From Candidatus Poribacteria bacterium (GTDB lineage: Bacteria > Poribacteria > WGA-4E > WGA-3G): a DNA stretch of 57,337 nucleotides. A program made the position numbers and the translations under genes. The stretch lies in NCBI GenBank assembly GCA_028824125.1, contig JAPPES010000017.1, positions 1 to 57,337 on the forward strand, in the 5' to 3' direction. Below are positions 7,526 to 16,433 of this stretch, in pieces. Below the pieces are notes generated by a model, which saw only the letters and a program-made list of their open reading frames with translations, searched no databases and was not told the origin of the DNA. Numbering within the stretch: position 1 is the first letter of the stretch; every line of letters begins with the position of its first letter.

Positions 7526-8518
7526 ATGTTGCGCACCTTATTCATTTGTACATTTGTGCTCCTGATACCTATTATTAACGGGTGTGAATACACCAAATAC
7601 ATCAGACGCAACCAAGCATATCGCACAGGAAAACACCCCGCTCCTGCTGGATATGAATACGTCAAAAACGAAAAGGGTGAATTGATTCGCGACAAAGATG
7701 GTAATCCCCTCTTCCGAAAAATCGGCAGACCTTATGTTTCTGTCTGGATGGGAAACGGTTTCGCGCCAACCCCCGAAGAATATGAACGCTACAAGCAGTT
7801 GATGGAAGACAAGTACCAATTGGAAAAAAAAGGTGATTTTGCAAAAGCAGAACAGATCGCCGAAGAAATTGCCCAATTGAAGGAGAGAGCGAAACGGGAA
7901 ATTCCTCTTGTCGGAGTTAACTTCAATCATATTATTTACAATTACGGCTACCTTCAAGACACAACCGAAGCCGAAAACGCCTGTAATGCACTCCGCGAAA
8001 CTTTCAGAGAAGTCTATAAGGCACACGGCTTAGAACATTTGCTTGTCTATAGTGAAAACGATTTTCAATTCGACATAGATAAACGCAAACAGAACAAGAT
8101 ATTACCCCCACCGCCAGGGTATTGGTATCGGAATCAACCTTCCGAAGAAGGCGATGGGTGGCGATTAGATCGTGAAGGCAATCCTGTATTAAAAAAAAGT
8201 GGAGAACCCTCTATAAACGTATCTATAAAGATAGGTGTCTCACCTGAAGTACAGAAACAGATTAACCTATTAAAAGAGAAGGAAGGTGAGATGCTCTCAG
8301 TGGGCAACGACATCGCAGCTAAACAGATTGCCTCCGAAATTGCTTACCTTGAATACAAGACACGTAGCGAAGTCATCCATATAATGGGTGGAACGTATGG
8401 GGGGAACAATGCCAGGGATTCCATGAATTATTTTAGGCTAATTCGCGAAAAAACACGAGCCTTGATTCGTGAAGTATCCAACCTCCACGAAAAAGAGCCA
8501 ACCTTAACCGAAAAGTAA
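7526..8518 (+). CDS. Lipoprotein with two copies of the GYxY module
   Basis: The 330-residue protein starts after AGGAGG. It has a lipoprotein signal (LLIPIINGC, lipobox Cys about residue 20). Module 1 (about 42-130): GYEYVKN, IGRPYVSV, NGFAPTPEEYERYKQL, AEQIAEEIAQLKERAKREIP. Module 2 (about 198-285) is more diverged: GYWYRN, D-R-E-G-N-P, SGEPSINV, IGVSPEVQKQ, AAKQIASEIAYLEYKTRSEV. The module matches residues 130-218 of the preceding protein in order and spacing. It lies 11 bases after that gene, in the same operon. I do not recognise the module from any named family. Confidence 0.7.
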   Translation: MLRTLFICTFVLLIPIINGCEYTKYIRRNQAYRTGKHPAPAGYEYVKNEKGELIRDKDGNPLFRKIGRPYVSVWMGNGFAPTPEEYERYKQLMEDKYQLEKKGDFAKAEQIAEEIAQLKERAKREIPLVGVNFNHIIYNYGYLQDTTEAENACNALRETFREVYKAHGLEHLLVYSENDFQFDIDKRKQNKILPPPPGYWYRNQPSEEGDGWRLDREGNPVLKKSGEPSINVSIKIGVSPEVQKQINLLKEKEGEMLSVGNDIAAKQIASEIAYLEYKTRSEVIHIMGGTYGGNNARDSMNYFRLIREKTRALIREVSNLHEKEPTLTEK

Positions 8519-8567
8519 CCATAGAATATACTGCGCGTATCGCGCACTTAATAAGGAGATTTTAAAT

Positions 8568-10247
8568 ATGCTAACCATGTTTAACTTTAAAAATTGGAAA
8601 AGGCACTCTGCTTTTTATCTTTTACTTGCATTTTGTGTGAGTTTATTATTCATAAAAAACGCTGCCACACATAGAGGTAAGCATAACTTTCTACACACCA
8701 ATGTTATCCAGCACACCATAGGAGGGTTCTTAGCTGGTGTCACTGTACATGATGGACTTGAATATGACAGATGGGCAGATCCTGAAAACCCGAGATTTAT
8801 TTCTACAAACTTACATCCGCTCGGTAAATATCAAAAACGGGATATTGAATGGACAGATGGATTTAAGCGCGAATTTTGGAATCCTCAACCGCCGGAAAAA
8901 ATTGAATTTTGGTTGCGAGCTCGGGTAACAGGTATTGGGAAGGTTGAATTTTCTGGTTTCACGGCGGAAGTCTACGGACAAACGTATGGTCCAGAAGAGA
9001 CTGAGGAGGATGATGTTGGATGGGTGGTACCACTTTTCCCAAGATATCACCTTGAGGAAAATTATGAGGTCTATCAATATCTTGAGGGACCAAATTTCAA
9101 CACAGCAGCTGGTACGTATGAATGGACTGCTTCAGGCAATGTAAGGCTAATGCCTTACACCTATGGACCCCCCAGTATATCTGTAGGGACTGGTGTGGGT
9201 GTCAGCTTTGCTTGGACCCTGGATAAGGGGCAGACACCCACTTATCATAAAAGTAGCGGTTCCTGGATTGTTGAACACCGTATATTTAAACGTATAGATA
9301 ATAATGTTGATAATCGTCTAACTGGTAATTTCAGATGTGACGGATGCTCTGAAAAAGTATCCACTCGGTATCAACACACCACAATGTGTCCAAACCCAAA
9401 AGACAATAGTTATTACTATACTTGTCTGCAAACAGCAAAGTGGTGGCACTACCACGAAGATATATGTTCAGACGCAAACTGTGCAGATACAGATATCTAT
9501 CGGTGTACGCACACCCATACAGAGCCGTCGCCTCCAGATTACCCTGAGGAGGACCCGCCGCCGCCTCCTGATGTTGCGGGGGTCTGTGGGCACACCTTCT
9601 CTACCACGGAACTCGCAAGCCACGCCCCCGCCGTAGGAAGCTGTGGACATACTTACTCTCCATGCACCCCAGGTAATCATATATCGTATGTCTGTAACAT
9701 TGCACCTTGTAGCAACCGTGTTTGGTGGGGGTGCGTTTCTACCCAATGTCCCGAAACGAGTAGCCATGGGACAACGACTATCATAGAACCACAGATGCAT
9801 GTGTGTGGTGTTCATGCCACATCTGTATCTGGCGATCATACTGCAGCGGGGTGTGGCACCTCGGGGCATTATGCTTGCGATGGGTCAAACCATGCGGCTG
9901 CGGGGTGTGGCACCTCTACTCACTTTGCTTGTGATGGTCTGACGCATACACAGGTGCAATGCACGGTCACGAATGCCAATGGTGACCAATGCACACATAC
10001 CTATTGGGCATGTTTGCATCCGGTTGGGGGGTCTTCTCACAATCACCAGTATCCAACTCCTGCACCCGCACCAGAACCGATGCCAACCCCGCCGGAGGAA
10101 ACCACCGAGATGCATCCGTGCGAGACTCATCCGGTAACCGAACCAGGCGATCATTCAAATCTCGTGTGTAGATGGTGTGGGATCGGTTATAATCCTTGCC
10201 TGAGCTTTTCAGGTGAATGTTCATATTTCGGTTTTCACGCACCCTAA
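8568..10247 (+). CDS. Large secreted Cys/His-rich protein, unknown family
   Basis: The 559-residue protein starts after AGGAG. A signal peptide occupies about 10-33. The first half (about 40-235) looks like beta-rich, Gly/aromatic sequence without Cys. The second half (about 255-555) is dense in Cys and His, arranged as short units of the type C-G-H-T, G-D-H-T-A-A-G-C-G-T-S-G-H-Y-A-C-D-G, and NHAAAGCGTSTHFACDG, interrupted by Pro-rich linkers (DPPPPPD near 327; PAPAPEPMPTPPEE near 505). The spacing suggests several small zinc-binding or disulfide-rich knuckles in series. It is the last gene of the operon and is followed by a terminator. A structural or adhesive surface role is a guess; no enzymatic motif was seen. 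Confidence 0.65.
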   Translation: MLTMFNFKNWKRHSAFYLLLAFCVSLLFIKNAATHRGKHNFLHTNVIQHTIGGFLAGVTVHDGLEYDRWADPENPRFISTNLHPLGKYQKRDIEWTDGFKREFWNPQPPEKIEFWLRARVTGIGKVEFSGFTAEVYGQTYGPEETEEDDVGWVVPLFPRYHLEENYEVYQYLEGPNFNTAAGTYEWTASGNVRLMPYTYGPPSISVGTGVGVSFAWTLDKGQTPTYHKSSGSWIVEHRIFKRIDNNVDNRLTGNFRCDGCSEKVSTRYQHTTMCPNPKDNSYYYTCLQTAKWWHYHEDICSDANCADTDIYRCTHTHTEPSPPDYPEEDPPPPPDVAGVCGHTFSTTELASHAPAVGSCGHTYSPCTPGNHISYVCNIAPCSNRVWWGCVSTQCPETSSHGTTTIIEPQMHVCGVHATSVSGDHTAAGCGTSGHYACDGSNHAAAGCGTSTHFACDGLTHTQVQCTVTNANGDQCTHTYWACLHPVGGSSHNHQYPTPAPAPEPMPTPPEETTEMHPCETHPVTEPGDHSNLVCRWCGIGYNPCLSFSGECSYFGFHAP

Positions 10248-10280
10248 TTAGGGCAGCGTTGGCTCATATTTTACAATCAC

Positions 10281-10315
10281 AGGCAGGTCCCCTTTTGGGT
10301 GCCTGCCTTTTCTTT
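10281..10315 (+). terminator. Rho-independent terminator of the four-gene operon
   Basis: AGGCAGG (10281-10287) pairs with CCTGCCT (10302-10308); an inner CCCC/GGG pairing closes a TTTT loop, and TTTTCTTTC follows. It lies 34 bases after the stop of the Cys/His-rich gene. Confidence 0.85.
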
Positions 10316-10322
10316 CGTCTGC

Positions 10323-10580
10323 ATCGCGGAAAACACGGATTACACGGATTACGCGGCGGGTGATGTTTGTTACAGTAGCAGGCACACGCCGTGTGCCGTC
10401 CGCCCGTGCGTGTTGTCAGAATCGCGGAAAACACGGATTACGCGGAAAACGCGGATGGGGGTTGGCAAGATAAGTTCCTTTTCAAGAGATTACAGCACAC
10501 TTTGAATAAGAGTTTGGGAATCCCCAATACCACCCTCCGCGTGTTCCGCGCCCCTCCGCGATTCAGACAACACATACCAA
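10323..10580. repeat. Dispersed repeats, right copy of the operon-flanking repeat
   Basis: Bases 10372-10414 are identical to 6025-6067, with related sequence from 10323. The region also contains repeated ATCGCGGAAAACACGGATTA units (10323, 10422) and a CGCGATTCAGACAACAC end at 10557. Apart from these units nothing coding is seen before the glnD promoter. Confidence 0.8.
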
Positions 10581-10605
10581 AAACTGGACACACCCTGAAA
10601 AAACC

Positions 10606-10634
10606 TTGTATTTTACTTATTATCTGTGTATAAT
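10606..10634 (+). promoter_or_regulatory. Promoter of glnD
   Basis: TTGTAT (10606-10611) and a perfect TATAAT (10629-10634) are spaced by 17 bases. The predicted start of transcription (about 10641) is only about nine bases before the glnD ATG at 10650, leaving no room for a normal Shine-Dalgarno; the mRNA would be almost leaderless. Confidence 0.65.
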
Positions 10635-10649
10635 GCAGTTAACCGATAA

Positions 10650-13421
10650 ATGTTCAACCTCACAGACGTTTCCCAAAAACTATCTCAACCAGAAAGTATC
10701 TTTAAATCAATGTCTATACAGATAGAAAACCGACTTACACAATTCGTTCCAAATCTAAATATCTCTCAAGAAGTGTTGCAGCAACAGTTAGCCGCTTTCA
10801 TTCAATCCGAGCGAGAACAGCTCAAAACCCATATCTTGGATGGAGAGAGTGGGTTTTCTGCGTGTGCTATGCACGCACAGATATGGGATGCTGTTATCCA
10901 AAAAGTTTATGAAGTCGCTGCCTATCAAATTCAGGATGAATACACGAAACAGGTTGAAGAGCTTCTCAAGATACCCGGTGTTGATTACAGTGATTTCGCA
11001 GATGACATTCCTGACGAATGGACACCTGATGTTGCGCTTTACGGTGTAGGCAGTTACGGCAGAAATGAACTCTGCTACTATTCAGATGTAGATGTAGTCT
11101 ATACCTCTTCTGTTGATCTTGAGGATGTATATGACGAGGGCACTCTGGAGCTTGTTCGTTGGTTTTACGATTTTTTTGACAGTCTCCATACAGTAATTCC
11201 TGGGTTTGAGTTTAGCTTTATCTATCGTCCGATGGCAGATATAGCAAAATGGAACTACCAAGACATGACAGCCTTAATTGATATGCGGTTTATCGCTGGC
11301 AATACGACTCTGACAGAAAAGTTCCGAAAAGCGGTCTATTCCGAAAAATCCGATATTTCGCTTGTGTTAGACCTCCTGCAATCAAAAGCGGACTCCTTCA
11401 AAGCATCTGAGGATACCATCTACCTCAACCAACCCGATATTAAAACAGGACGTGGTGGATTACGCACACTTCAGTATGCGCTTTGGATATGCGGACTTCC
11501 GCAGTTTACCTCAATACTTGAACTCTACCAACGTTATGATGACGAACAGTTGATGCCGTCTCTCGATTTTATGTTTAAAGTTCGCAATTTGTTACATGTT
11601 TTAGCAGATGCCCCACACGATTCGCTCTCCTATTACCCAGAACAAGATGATACACTTCAGGCACAAATTGCTTCTGCCCTCAGTTATTCAGATGAAGCAG
11701 AAGAATCCCGTTATGAATTTATGGCGGACTACTATGCAAAAGCCAAGTACTTGCATTTCAAAGCGGAATTATTGATACGAAAGTTTCTCGCCAATGGAAT
11801 ACCAATTACCGATGTACTCGGTGTGCGAACAGACGTACTTTACTGCATTGATAATAACTTCGGGGAACTTGATACGGATGAGATTTTTAAACTGTTCTCC
11901 TATTTCCAACAGTACGATTTTGAAATTGACCCATCGCTTGCGACCTTTATCTTTGCATACTTAGATGCGTTTGACTGGGAACGTTTTAAACCGAGAATGG
12001 CGGAACTCATTAACACACCCGGAAATGTTGAAAAAACGCTAACCCGTCTACATAGACTCGGTATCTTGTCTCGCCTCGGTGAGGGAGGTGAACGTTTTGA
12101 AAAAGCAATGATGACACGGAGCGAACGCAGCCTTGATCCATATACCGTCGGTAAACATACACTAACCGCGATAGGACATCTTGATGAAATTCGTAGAACC
12201 GAATCAAGTAGTCCTTTCGGAGGGGCACGCCTCGGCCAACCCATGACACCCTCTCCAAACTCTGAGTCAGAAGAGTTGAACACCGCTTTTCGCTCCCTTT
12301 CCGATCCAGTATCGCTATACATGGCACTTTTTCTGCATGATATTGATAAACCTGACCCGACTCATCCGGTAACAGGAGCAGAAAAAGCGAAACGTATCGC
12401 CCCAGAATTTGGGTTTAATCCACAACAAACAGATGAGATTTCCTTCCTAATTCAGGAACACCTCTCAATGATTACATTGGCACGTTATCACCAGTGGGAT
12501 GAGAGCACAATCGCAGAGTTTTGCGAAAAGGTCAATTCACTTGAACGGTTGACAGCGCTTTATCTGCTAACTTATTGCGATTCAAAAGCAAATGGTTCCC
12601 AAAACTTTAGCGATCTTGTGAAGCATAATCTCAAGCGATTGTACGAAGTTGTACGCGTGCGTTTCGGCGGACAAGAGGAATCGCAGTGGGGTGCTTACGC
12701 GCCGCCAGAAGAATTTCAGCAGTTTCTCCATCAGATGCCGGTCACTTACCGTATCGGCGTTGCACCTGAAGAAATCTCAATACATATAAAAATGATTTCA
12801 CAAGCGGAGACAACACCCACTAATGATGCGAATCAGACAGCAAACGCAGCTATCCTCCAATTCGTTGACAAACCGGGTTTTACGGAACTACATCTTTGTG
12901 GACATAGCCGTATTGGGAAGTTGCACACAGTAAGCGGTCTGTTTTTTGCGAATAGCATTGATGTCCGCGATGCCCGCGTCTACACAAAACAGGATACGCA
13001 CGTTGAATTGGAAATTTACCGTCTCGTACATCAACCGCCACATTCCACCGCTGAGCCAATGCCACTTGACGAAGAATTAAAACGTGATTTGGATTTTGAC
13101 ATCCGAAGTTTGATGGCACGAGAAGTAACACTTGAACAGATTTTTGAAAAGCACTATGTAGACCCGACAGGCACTTGGCGAATTGACGATGTCACTGTAG
13201 AAACAGCACGAAACTACACTGAAATCGTTGTAACAGGTGAAGAAAAAGTCGGTTTTCTCCACTATTTCAGCGGAATCTTAGCAAAATTGGAGTTGAACGT
13301 GGAGATGTGTAAATGTTCTGGCTTGGGAGGACAAGCGATTGACCGATTTTATGTACAACCCGTTGCCGATCCCCAAAAAGTACGCAATCAAATTTTAGCG
13401 AAATTATCAGCAGATAAATAA
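10650..13421 (+). CDS. glnD: GlnD-family protein-PII uridylyltransferase/uridylyl-removing enzyme
   Basis: The protein has 923 residues, within the usual GlnD range. Domains in order: nucleotidyltransferase (GVGSYGRNELCYYSDVDVV, about 132-150, with the metal-binding DxD at D147/D149); the GlnD linker domain; an HD phosphohydrolase domain (LFLHDIDKPDP about 556-566, then HLSMITLARY); a first ACT domain (about 710-790, VDKPGFTELHL); and a second ACT domain at the C-terminus (about 845-920, GEEKVGFLHYFSGIL). In known GlnD enzymes the two activities modify and demodify PII signal proteins according to glutamine. The NT signature is GSYGR where classic GlnD has GGYGR, so substrate conservation is likely but not certain. 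The start at 10650 is close to the promoter; M21 is an alternative. Confidence 0.85.
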   Translation: MFNLTDVSQKLSQPESIFKSMSIQIENRLTQFVPNLNISQEVLQQQLAAFIQSEREQLKTHILDGESGFSACAMHAQIWDAVIQKVYEVAAYQIQDEYTKQVEELLKIPGVDYSDFADDIPDEWTPDVALYGVGSYGRNELCYYSDVDVVYTSSVDLEDVYDEGTLELVRWFYDFFDSLHTVIPGFEFSFIYRPMADIAKWNYQDMTALIDMRFIAGNTTLTEKFRKAVYSEKSDISLVLDLLQSKADSFKASEDTIYLNQPDIKTGRGGLRTLQYALWICGLPQFTSILELYQRYDDEQLMPSLDFMFKVRNLLHVLADAPHDSLSYYPEQDDTLQAQIASALSYSDEAEESRYEFMADYYAKAKYLHFKAELLIRKFLANGIPITDVLGVRTDVLYCIDNNFGELDTDEIFKLFSYFQQYDFEIDPSLATFIFAYLDAFDWERFKPRMAELINTPGNVEKTLTRLHRLGILSRLGEGGERFEKAMMTRSERSLDPYTVGKHTLTAIGHLDEIRRTESSSPFGGARLGQPMTPSPNSESEELNTAFRSLSDPVSLYMALFLHDIDKPDPTHPVTGAEKAKRIAPEFGFNPQQTDEISFLIQEHLSMITLARYHQWDESTIAEFCEKVNSLERLTALYLLTYCDSKANGSQNFSDLVKHNLKRLYEVVRVRFGGQEESQWGAYAPPEEFQQFLHQMPVTYRIGVAPEEISIHIKMISQAETTPTNDANQTANAAILQFVDKPGFTELHLCGHSRIGKLHTVSGLFFANSIDVRDARVYTKQDTHVELEIYRLVHQPPHSTAEPMPLDEELKRDLDFDIRSLMAREVTLEQIFEKHYVDPTGTWRIDDVTVETARNYTEIVVTGEEKVGFLHYFSGILAKLELNVEMCKCSGLGGQAIDRFYVQPVADPQKVRNQILAKLSADK

Positions 13422-13525
13422 TCTAAGTGCCATCAGACTCTGACAAAATGCTTCTAAACGTGCTTGAGAGTGTGTAAATATTTTAGCATTAACTATGTTA
13501 TCTTTCTTGTTGGAGGGCTTTGTAA

Positions 13526-13712
13526 TACCATTTCTGAATAATGATAGGACATTATTTTATAAATCGGTTGTCCGAACGCAACACGCTCTTCTGTAGGAGC
13601 GACCTCCCGGTCGCGACCCGGCAAATGCCAAAGGCGCATTTGGCGTTGATTCGAGGTCGCTCCTACAAAGAGACTCAAAATCGGAATGATACTTTGTCAA
13701 TTAGAAATGGTA
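13526..13712. repeat. MITE-like element, family A copy 2, with nested palindromes
   Basis: Ends are TACCATTTCT (13526-13535) and AGAAATGGTA (13703-13712), with direct duplication TAA at 13523-13525 and 13713-13715. Inside is a second palindrome, TGTAGGAGCGACCTC (13592-13606) with its complement at 13653-13667. Inside that is a small element ending in GCGTTGATTC (about 13617-13652). The rest of the 13422-13926 gap shows nothing beyond AT-rich sequence. Confidence 0.8.
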
Positions 13713-13926
13713 TAAGCCCGATTTATCTAAATCAACGCCGAATACACTTTTGGTATTCGGTGGGGTTGAAAACCCCTCCAACAAGGTAAGAAGTATTTTT
13801 GTCAAAAACTTTATATACCCATGCTTGACACCTTCTCAATTTTTAGTTACAATTAACACATAATGCAACCGTGTATCAACTGCCGACCTCTATTTTCACG
13901 CATCTTATAGCAAAGGAGAAGGACCG

Positions 13927-14715
13927 ATGAAGACTTATCAAAAAGGACTTGATATCCCTTACGCACAGACAGATGACTCAGACCTTTATCCAGATACGGA
14001 TGGAAAACCGATGGCAGTTAGCGACCTTCACAGACGAATCCTCATGCGAACATTACAAATTCTTGATACACATTTTGAAGAAAGACCGGAAGTCTATGTA
14101 TCTGGTGATATACTGATGTATTATGTGGAGGGGGACCCGCGTAAATCAGTTGCGCCAGATGTGCTGGTCTCTTTCGGTTTAGGTAAGAAACTCCGGCGGA
14201 CGTATAAAGTCTGGGAGGAAGGGAAGGTGCCTGATTTCGCAATGGAGTTTTCAAGCAAAAACACATACCGAGACGACTTAGGTAAAAAGTTGGAACTTTA
14301 CGGTTTATTGGGCATACAAGACTACTTCTTATATGATGCAGAGGGATTGTATTTACCGTCTGCGCTGATGGGTTTCGAGTTGGTTGATGATGTGTATGTT
14401 CCGATTTCAGCAGGTCCGACTGGCGGTTTACGTTCTGCTGCTCTGGGTTTAGATTTTCATGTTGATAATGTGGGTTTAGGTATTTATGACCCCGTTGCAA
14501 ATGAGTGGCTTCAGACACCTGCGGAGTCAGCACTATCGCTTGCTGAACAAGAAGCTGTCCGCGCTGAAACTGCTGAAGCACGCGCAGAACGGGAAGCCAC
14601 ACGCGCAGAAACTGCTGAAGCACGCGCAGAACAAGAAACCACACGTGCAGATACTGCTGAAGCGGAAGTAGCAAAACTCCGAGAACAACTCGCGCGCTTG
14701 CAAGCCCGCACCTAA
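13927..14715 (+). CDS. Uma2-family endonuclease with coiled-coil tail
   Basis: The 262-residue protein starts after AAAGGAGAAGGACCG. Residues about 20-200 form a Uma2 (DUF820) PD-(D/E)XK-like domain: the conserved SVAPDVLVSFG gives the Asp, and the AMEFSSKNTYRDDLGKK segment supplies the E-x-S and Lys positions. Residues about 200-262 are a heptad-like Ala/Glu/Arg coiled coil with repeated EARAE/AETA units, nearly identical at DNA level, ending in LREQLARLQ. Such tails are common in cyanobacterial and poribacterial Uma2 proteins. The family is abundant in large repeat-rich genomes; its biological role remains unclear. Confidence 0.85.
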   Translation: MKTYQKGLDIPYAQTDDSDLYPDTDGKPMAVSDLHRRILMRTLQILDTHFEERPEVYVSGDILMYYVEGDPRKSVAPDVLVSFGLGKKLRRTYKVWEEGKVPDFAMEFSSKNTYRDDLGKKLELYGLLGIQDYFLYDAEGLYLPSALMGFELVDDVYVPISAGPTGGLRSAALGLDFHVDNVGLGIYDPVANEWLQTPAESALSLAEQEAVRAETAEARAEREATRAETAEARAEQETTRADTAEAEVAKLREQLARLQART

Positions 14716-14716
14716 T

Positions 14717-15173
14717 TAACCCAAGTTGCTACCTATAAGATTTTAGACCTGTAAACACCGTTTTTTATAGAGAATGATCCATTTTTCGCAAGATTTCGTA
14801 GCGCAAACTGTATGAAGATTAATTTATTAATTCGGTAATTTTCATTATGTATATTCGGAACATTTTAAGCACTCTTCAGTCCCGTAGGGACGATATGTTT
14901 ATAGCAGCGCGGACGACCTCATTCCATTAGTCCCGTAGGGACGATATGTGTCCGCCAACGACATATTTTGGACATATCGTCCCTACGGGACTAAAGAGAA
15001 GTTGTTCAACGTTTTTCTATAAACATATCGTCCCCGACAAATACCATACGCGTATTTGGCGTTGATTCACGGGACTAAAGAAATTACCGAAATATTTATT
15101 TAATCTTCATTTAGTTTGCGTCCGCATAGGCACAATCTAACAGATTGTGCTACATAAGTAGCAACTTGGGTTA
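14717..15173. repeat. Four-level nest of inverted-repeat elements
   Basis: Outer family B ends: TAACCCAAGTTGCTAC (14717-14732) and its complement at 15158-15173. Within it are family D ends GCGCAAACTGTATGAAG (14801 on) and the matching CTTCATTTAGTTTGCG (to 15120). Within that lie four copies of the AGTCCCGTAGGGACG unit (14878, 14928, 14975, 15022 regions), two direct and two inverted, forming composite palindrome C. The last C copy is interrupted at its centre by a small palindrome with AATACGCG/GCGTTGATT ends (15036-15069). No coding sequence is seen. Confidence 0.8.
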
Positions 15174-15184
15174 AGATACTATTA

Positions 15185-15320
15185 TAACTCAAGTTGCTAC
15201 TTACAAAACTTTGAACAGAAAGACATTCTTTTTCCTTGATTCATGGTGTCTTTTGTAATAAATCGGGGTTGGAAACCCCTCCTACAAGAGAATTTACAAA
15301 ATAGGTAGCAACTTGGGTTA
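15185..15320. repeat. MITE-like element, family B copy 2 (136 bp)
   Basis: Ends are TAACTCAAGTTGCTAC (15185-15200) and GTAGCAACTTGGGTTA (15305-15320). The interior has the hairpin GGGGTTGGAAACCCC. It is clearly related, in opposite orientation, to the copy at 47651-47807. Confidence 0.8.
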
Positions 15321-15358
15321 ATTAGTGAAATCCAAAATATGTTAACACGTAGTTGTAA

Positions 15359-15584
15359 TGCCATTTCTGATAATATATCTCTCTTACGCAGCACAAACTG
15401 TATGAGGATTAACTTATTAATTCGGTCCTTTTCGGTCTGCACGAAACACGTGTGCACTGCTGCTGGCGAGGTTTCCTAACCTCGCCACATTACCGATTTA
15501 TTTTCTTAATCTTCATTTAGTTTGTGCTGTCCCCCATTGTGTTTCTAACAACCGGTAATGAGATAAAAATTAATAGAAATGGTA
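15359..15584. repeat. MITE-like element, family A copy 3 with nested family D element
   Basis: Ends are TGCCATTTCT (15359-15368) and AGAAATGGTA (15575-15584), with TAA duplications at 15356-15358 and 15585-15587. A family D element (GCACAAACTG at 15391 to TAGTTTGTGC ending 15527) sits inside it, and that contains the GGCGAGGTTTCCTAACCTCG hairpin. Confidence 0.8.
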
Positions 15585-15671
15585 TAAGATGCGGTTTGAG
15601 ACCGCACCTTACGCGCCAATTTATGAAAAGAGGCACGCGCACAGTCTTGCCCTACCGGGTTGGAGAAAAAG

Positions 15672-16433
15672 ATGAAACAACGAGTACTTATCACAGGTGC
15701 AGCAGGGACAGTCGGTTCAGCGCTCTGGAAGGCATGGGAAAAACAGGATACCTACACCTTAACCTTGTCGGACATCAATCCGATTGAGGGATCAACGTCT
15801 CGCGTAGAGCAGGCGGATATTCGGGATTACACTGCTATGCAAGCGTTGTGTGAAGGGCAAGATGTCTTAGTACATCTTGCATATCTCCGCAACTATTCAC
15901 TTGGCAAAGTTCCGGATGAAGTCAGCGACATTGGTGCATCAATGAACTTGTTTGAGACTGCACGAGAGGGAGGAATTCAAAAGATCGTATATGCAAGCAC
16001 AAATCATGTGTCTGGATGGAATGAACGATTGAGTACACCGCCAAAGTTCTCTACTGGCGATCAATTCAGACCGGACGGTTGGTATGGCGCAATGAAAGGC
16101 ATGGCAGAAATAGCAGGAAGGTATCTTGTTGACGCACATAATATGCGGTTTATCAGTATCCGCATCGGCAGTTTTAACGGCACTTATGAGCCAAATGGAA
16201 TTCGGCACTGCAGTACACTCCTGACTCCGCGTGATTGCGTGCAGCTGTTCGGGTTAGCAGTGGATTACGAGGGACCTGTCAAATATCTGATAACGTATGG
16301 TCGATCAGCAAATTCAGGTGGGTATCAGCAGAGTTACCTTGACATTAGCGGCGCAGTTGAGGTGTTAGGTTATGAACCGCAGGATAACCTGATAAAAACA
16401 CACCTACATAAATTTTGGCAAAACGAAGAATGA
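15672..16433 (+). CDS. NAD-dependent epimerase/dehydratase (extended SDR)
   Basis: The 253-residue protein starts at the ATG at 15672, six bases after GGAG; a TTG at 15660 lacks a site. A Rossmann fold begins with VLITGAAGTVGS (residues 5-16, GxxGxxG). Asp near residue 34 (LSDINP) favours NAD. DVLVHLAYL marks beta-4, YASTNHVSGW the catalytic Ser/Thr region, and YGAMKG (about 140-145) the YxxxK catalytic pair. Length and motifs recall uronate dehydrogenase-like SDRs, but the substrate cannot be named. Its stop overlaps the trmB start by ATGA, implying translational coupling. Confidence 0.8.
   Translation: MKQRVLITGAAGTVGSALWKAWEKQDTYTLTLSDINPIEGSTSRVEQADIRDYTAMQALCEGQDVLVHLAYLRNYSLGKVPDEVSDIGASMNLFETAREGGIQKIVYASTNHVSGWNERLSTPPKFSTGDQFRPDGWYGAMKGMAEIAGRYLVDAHNMRFISIRIGSFNGTYEPNGIRHCSTLLTPRDCVQLFGLAVDYEGPVKYLITYGRSANSGGYQQSYLDISGAVEVLGYEPQDNLIKTHLHKFWQNEE

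Noticed and set aside
14042..14674. Minus-strand frame opposite the Uma2 gene
   Set aside because: Shadow of the Uma2 reading frame and its Ala/Glu/Arg coiled-coil repeats.
14877..15080. AGTCCCGTAGGGACG units as a CRISPR array
   Set aside because: Units occur in both orientations, spacers are shared between loci, spacing is irregular and no cas gene is present.
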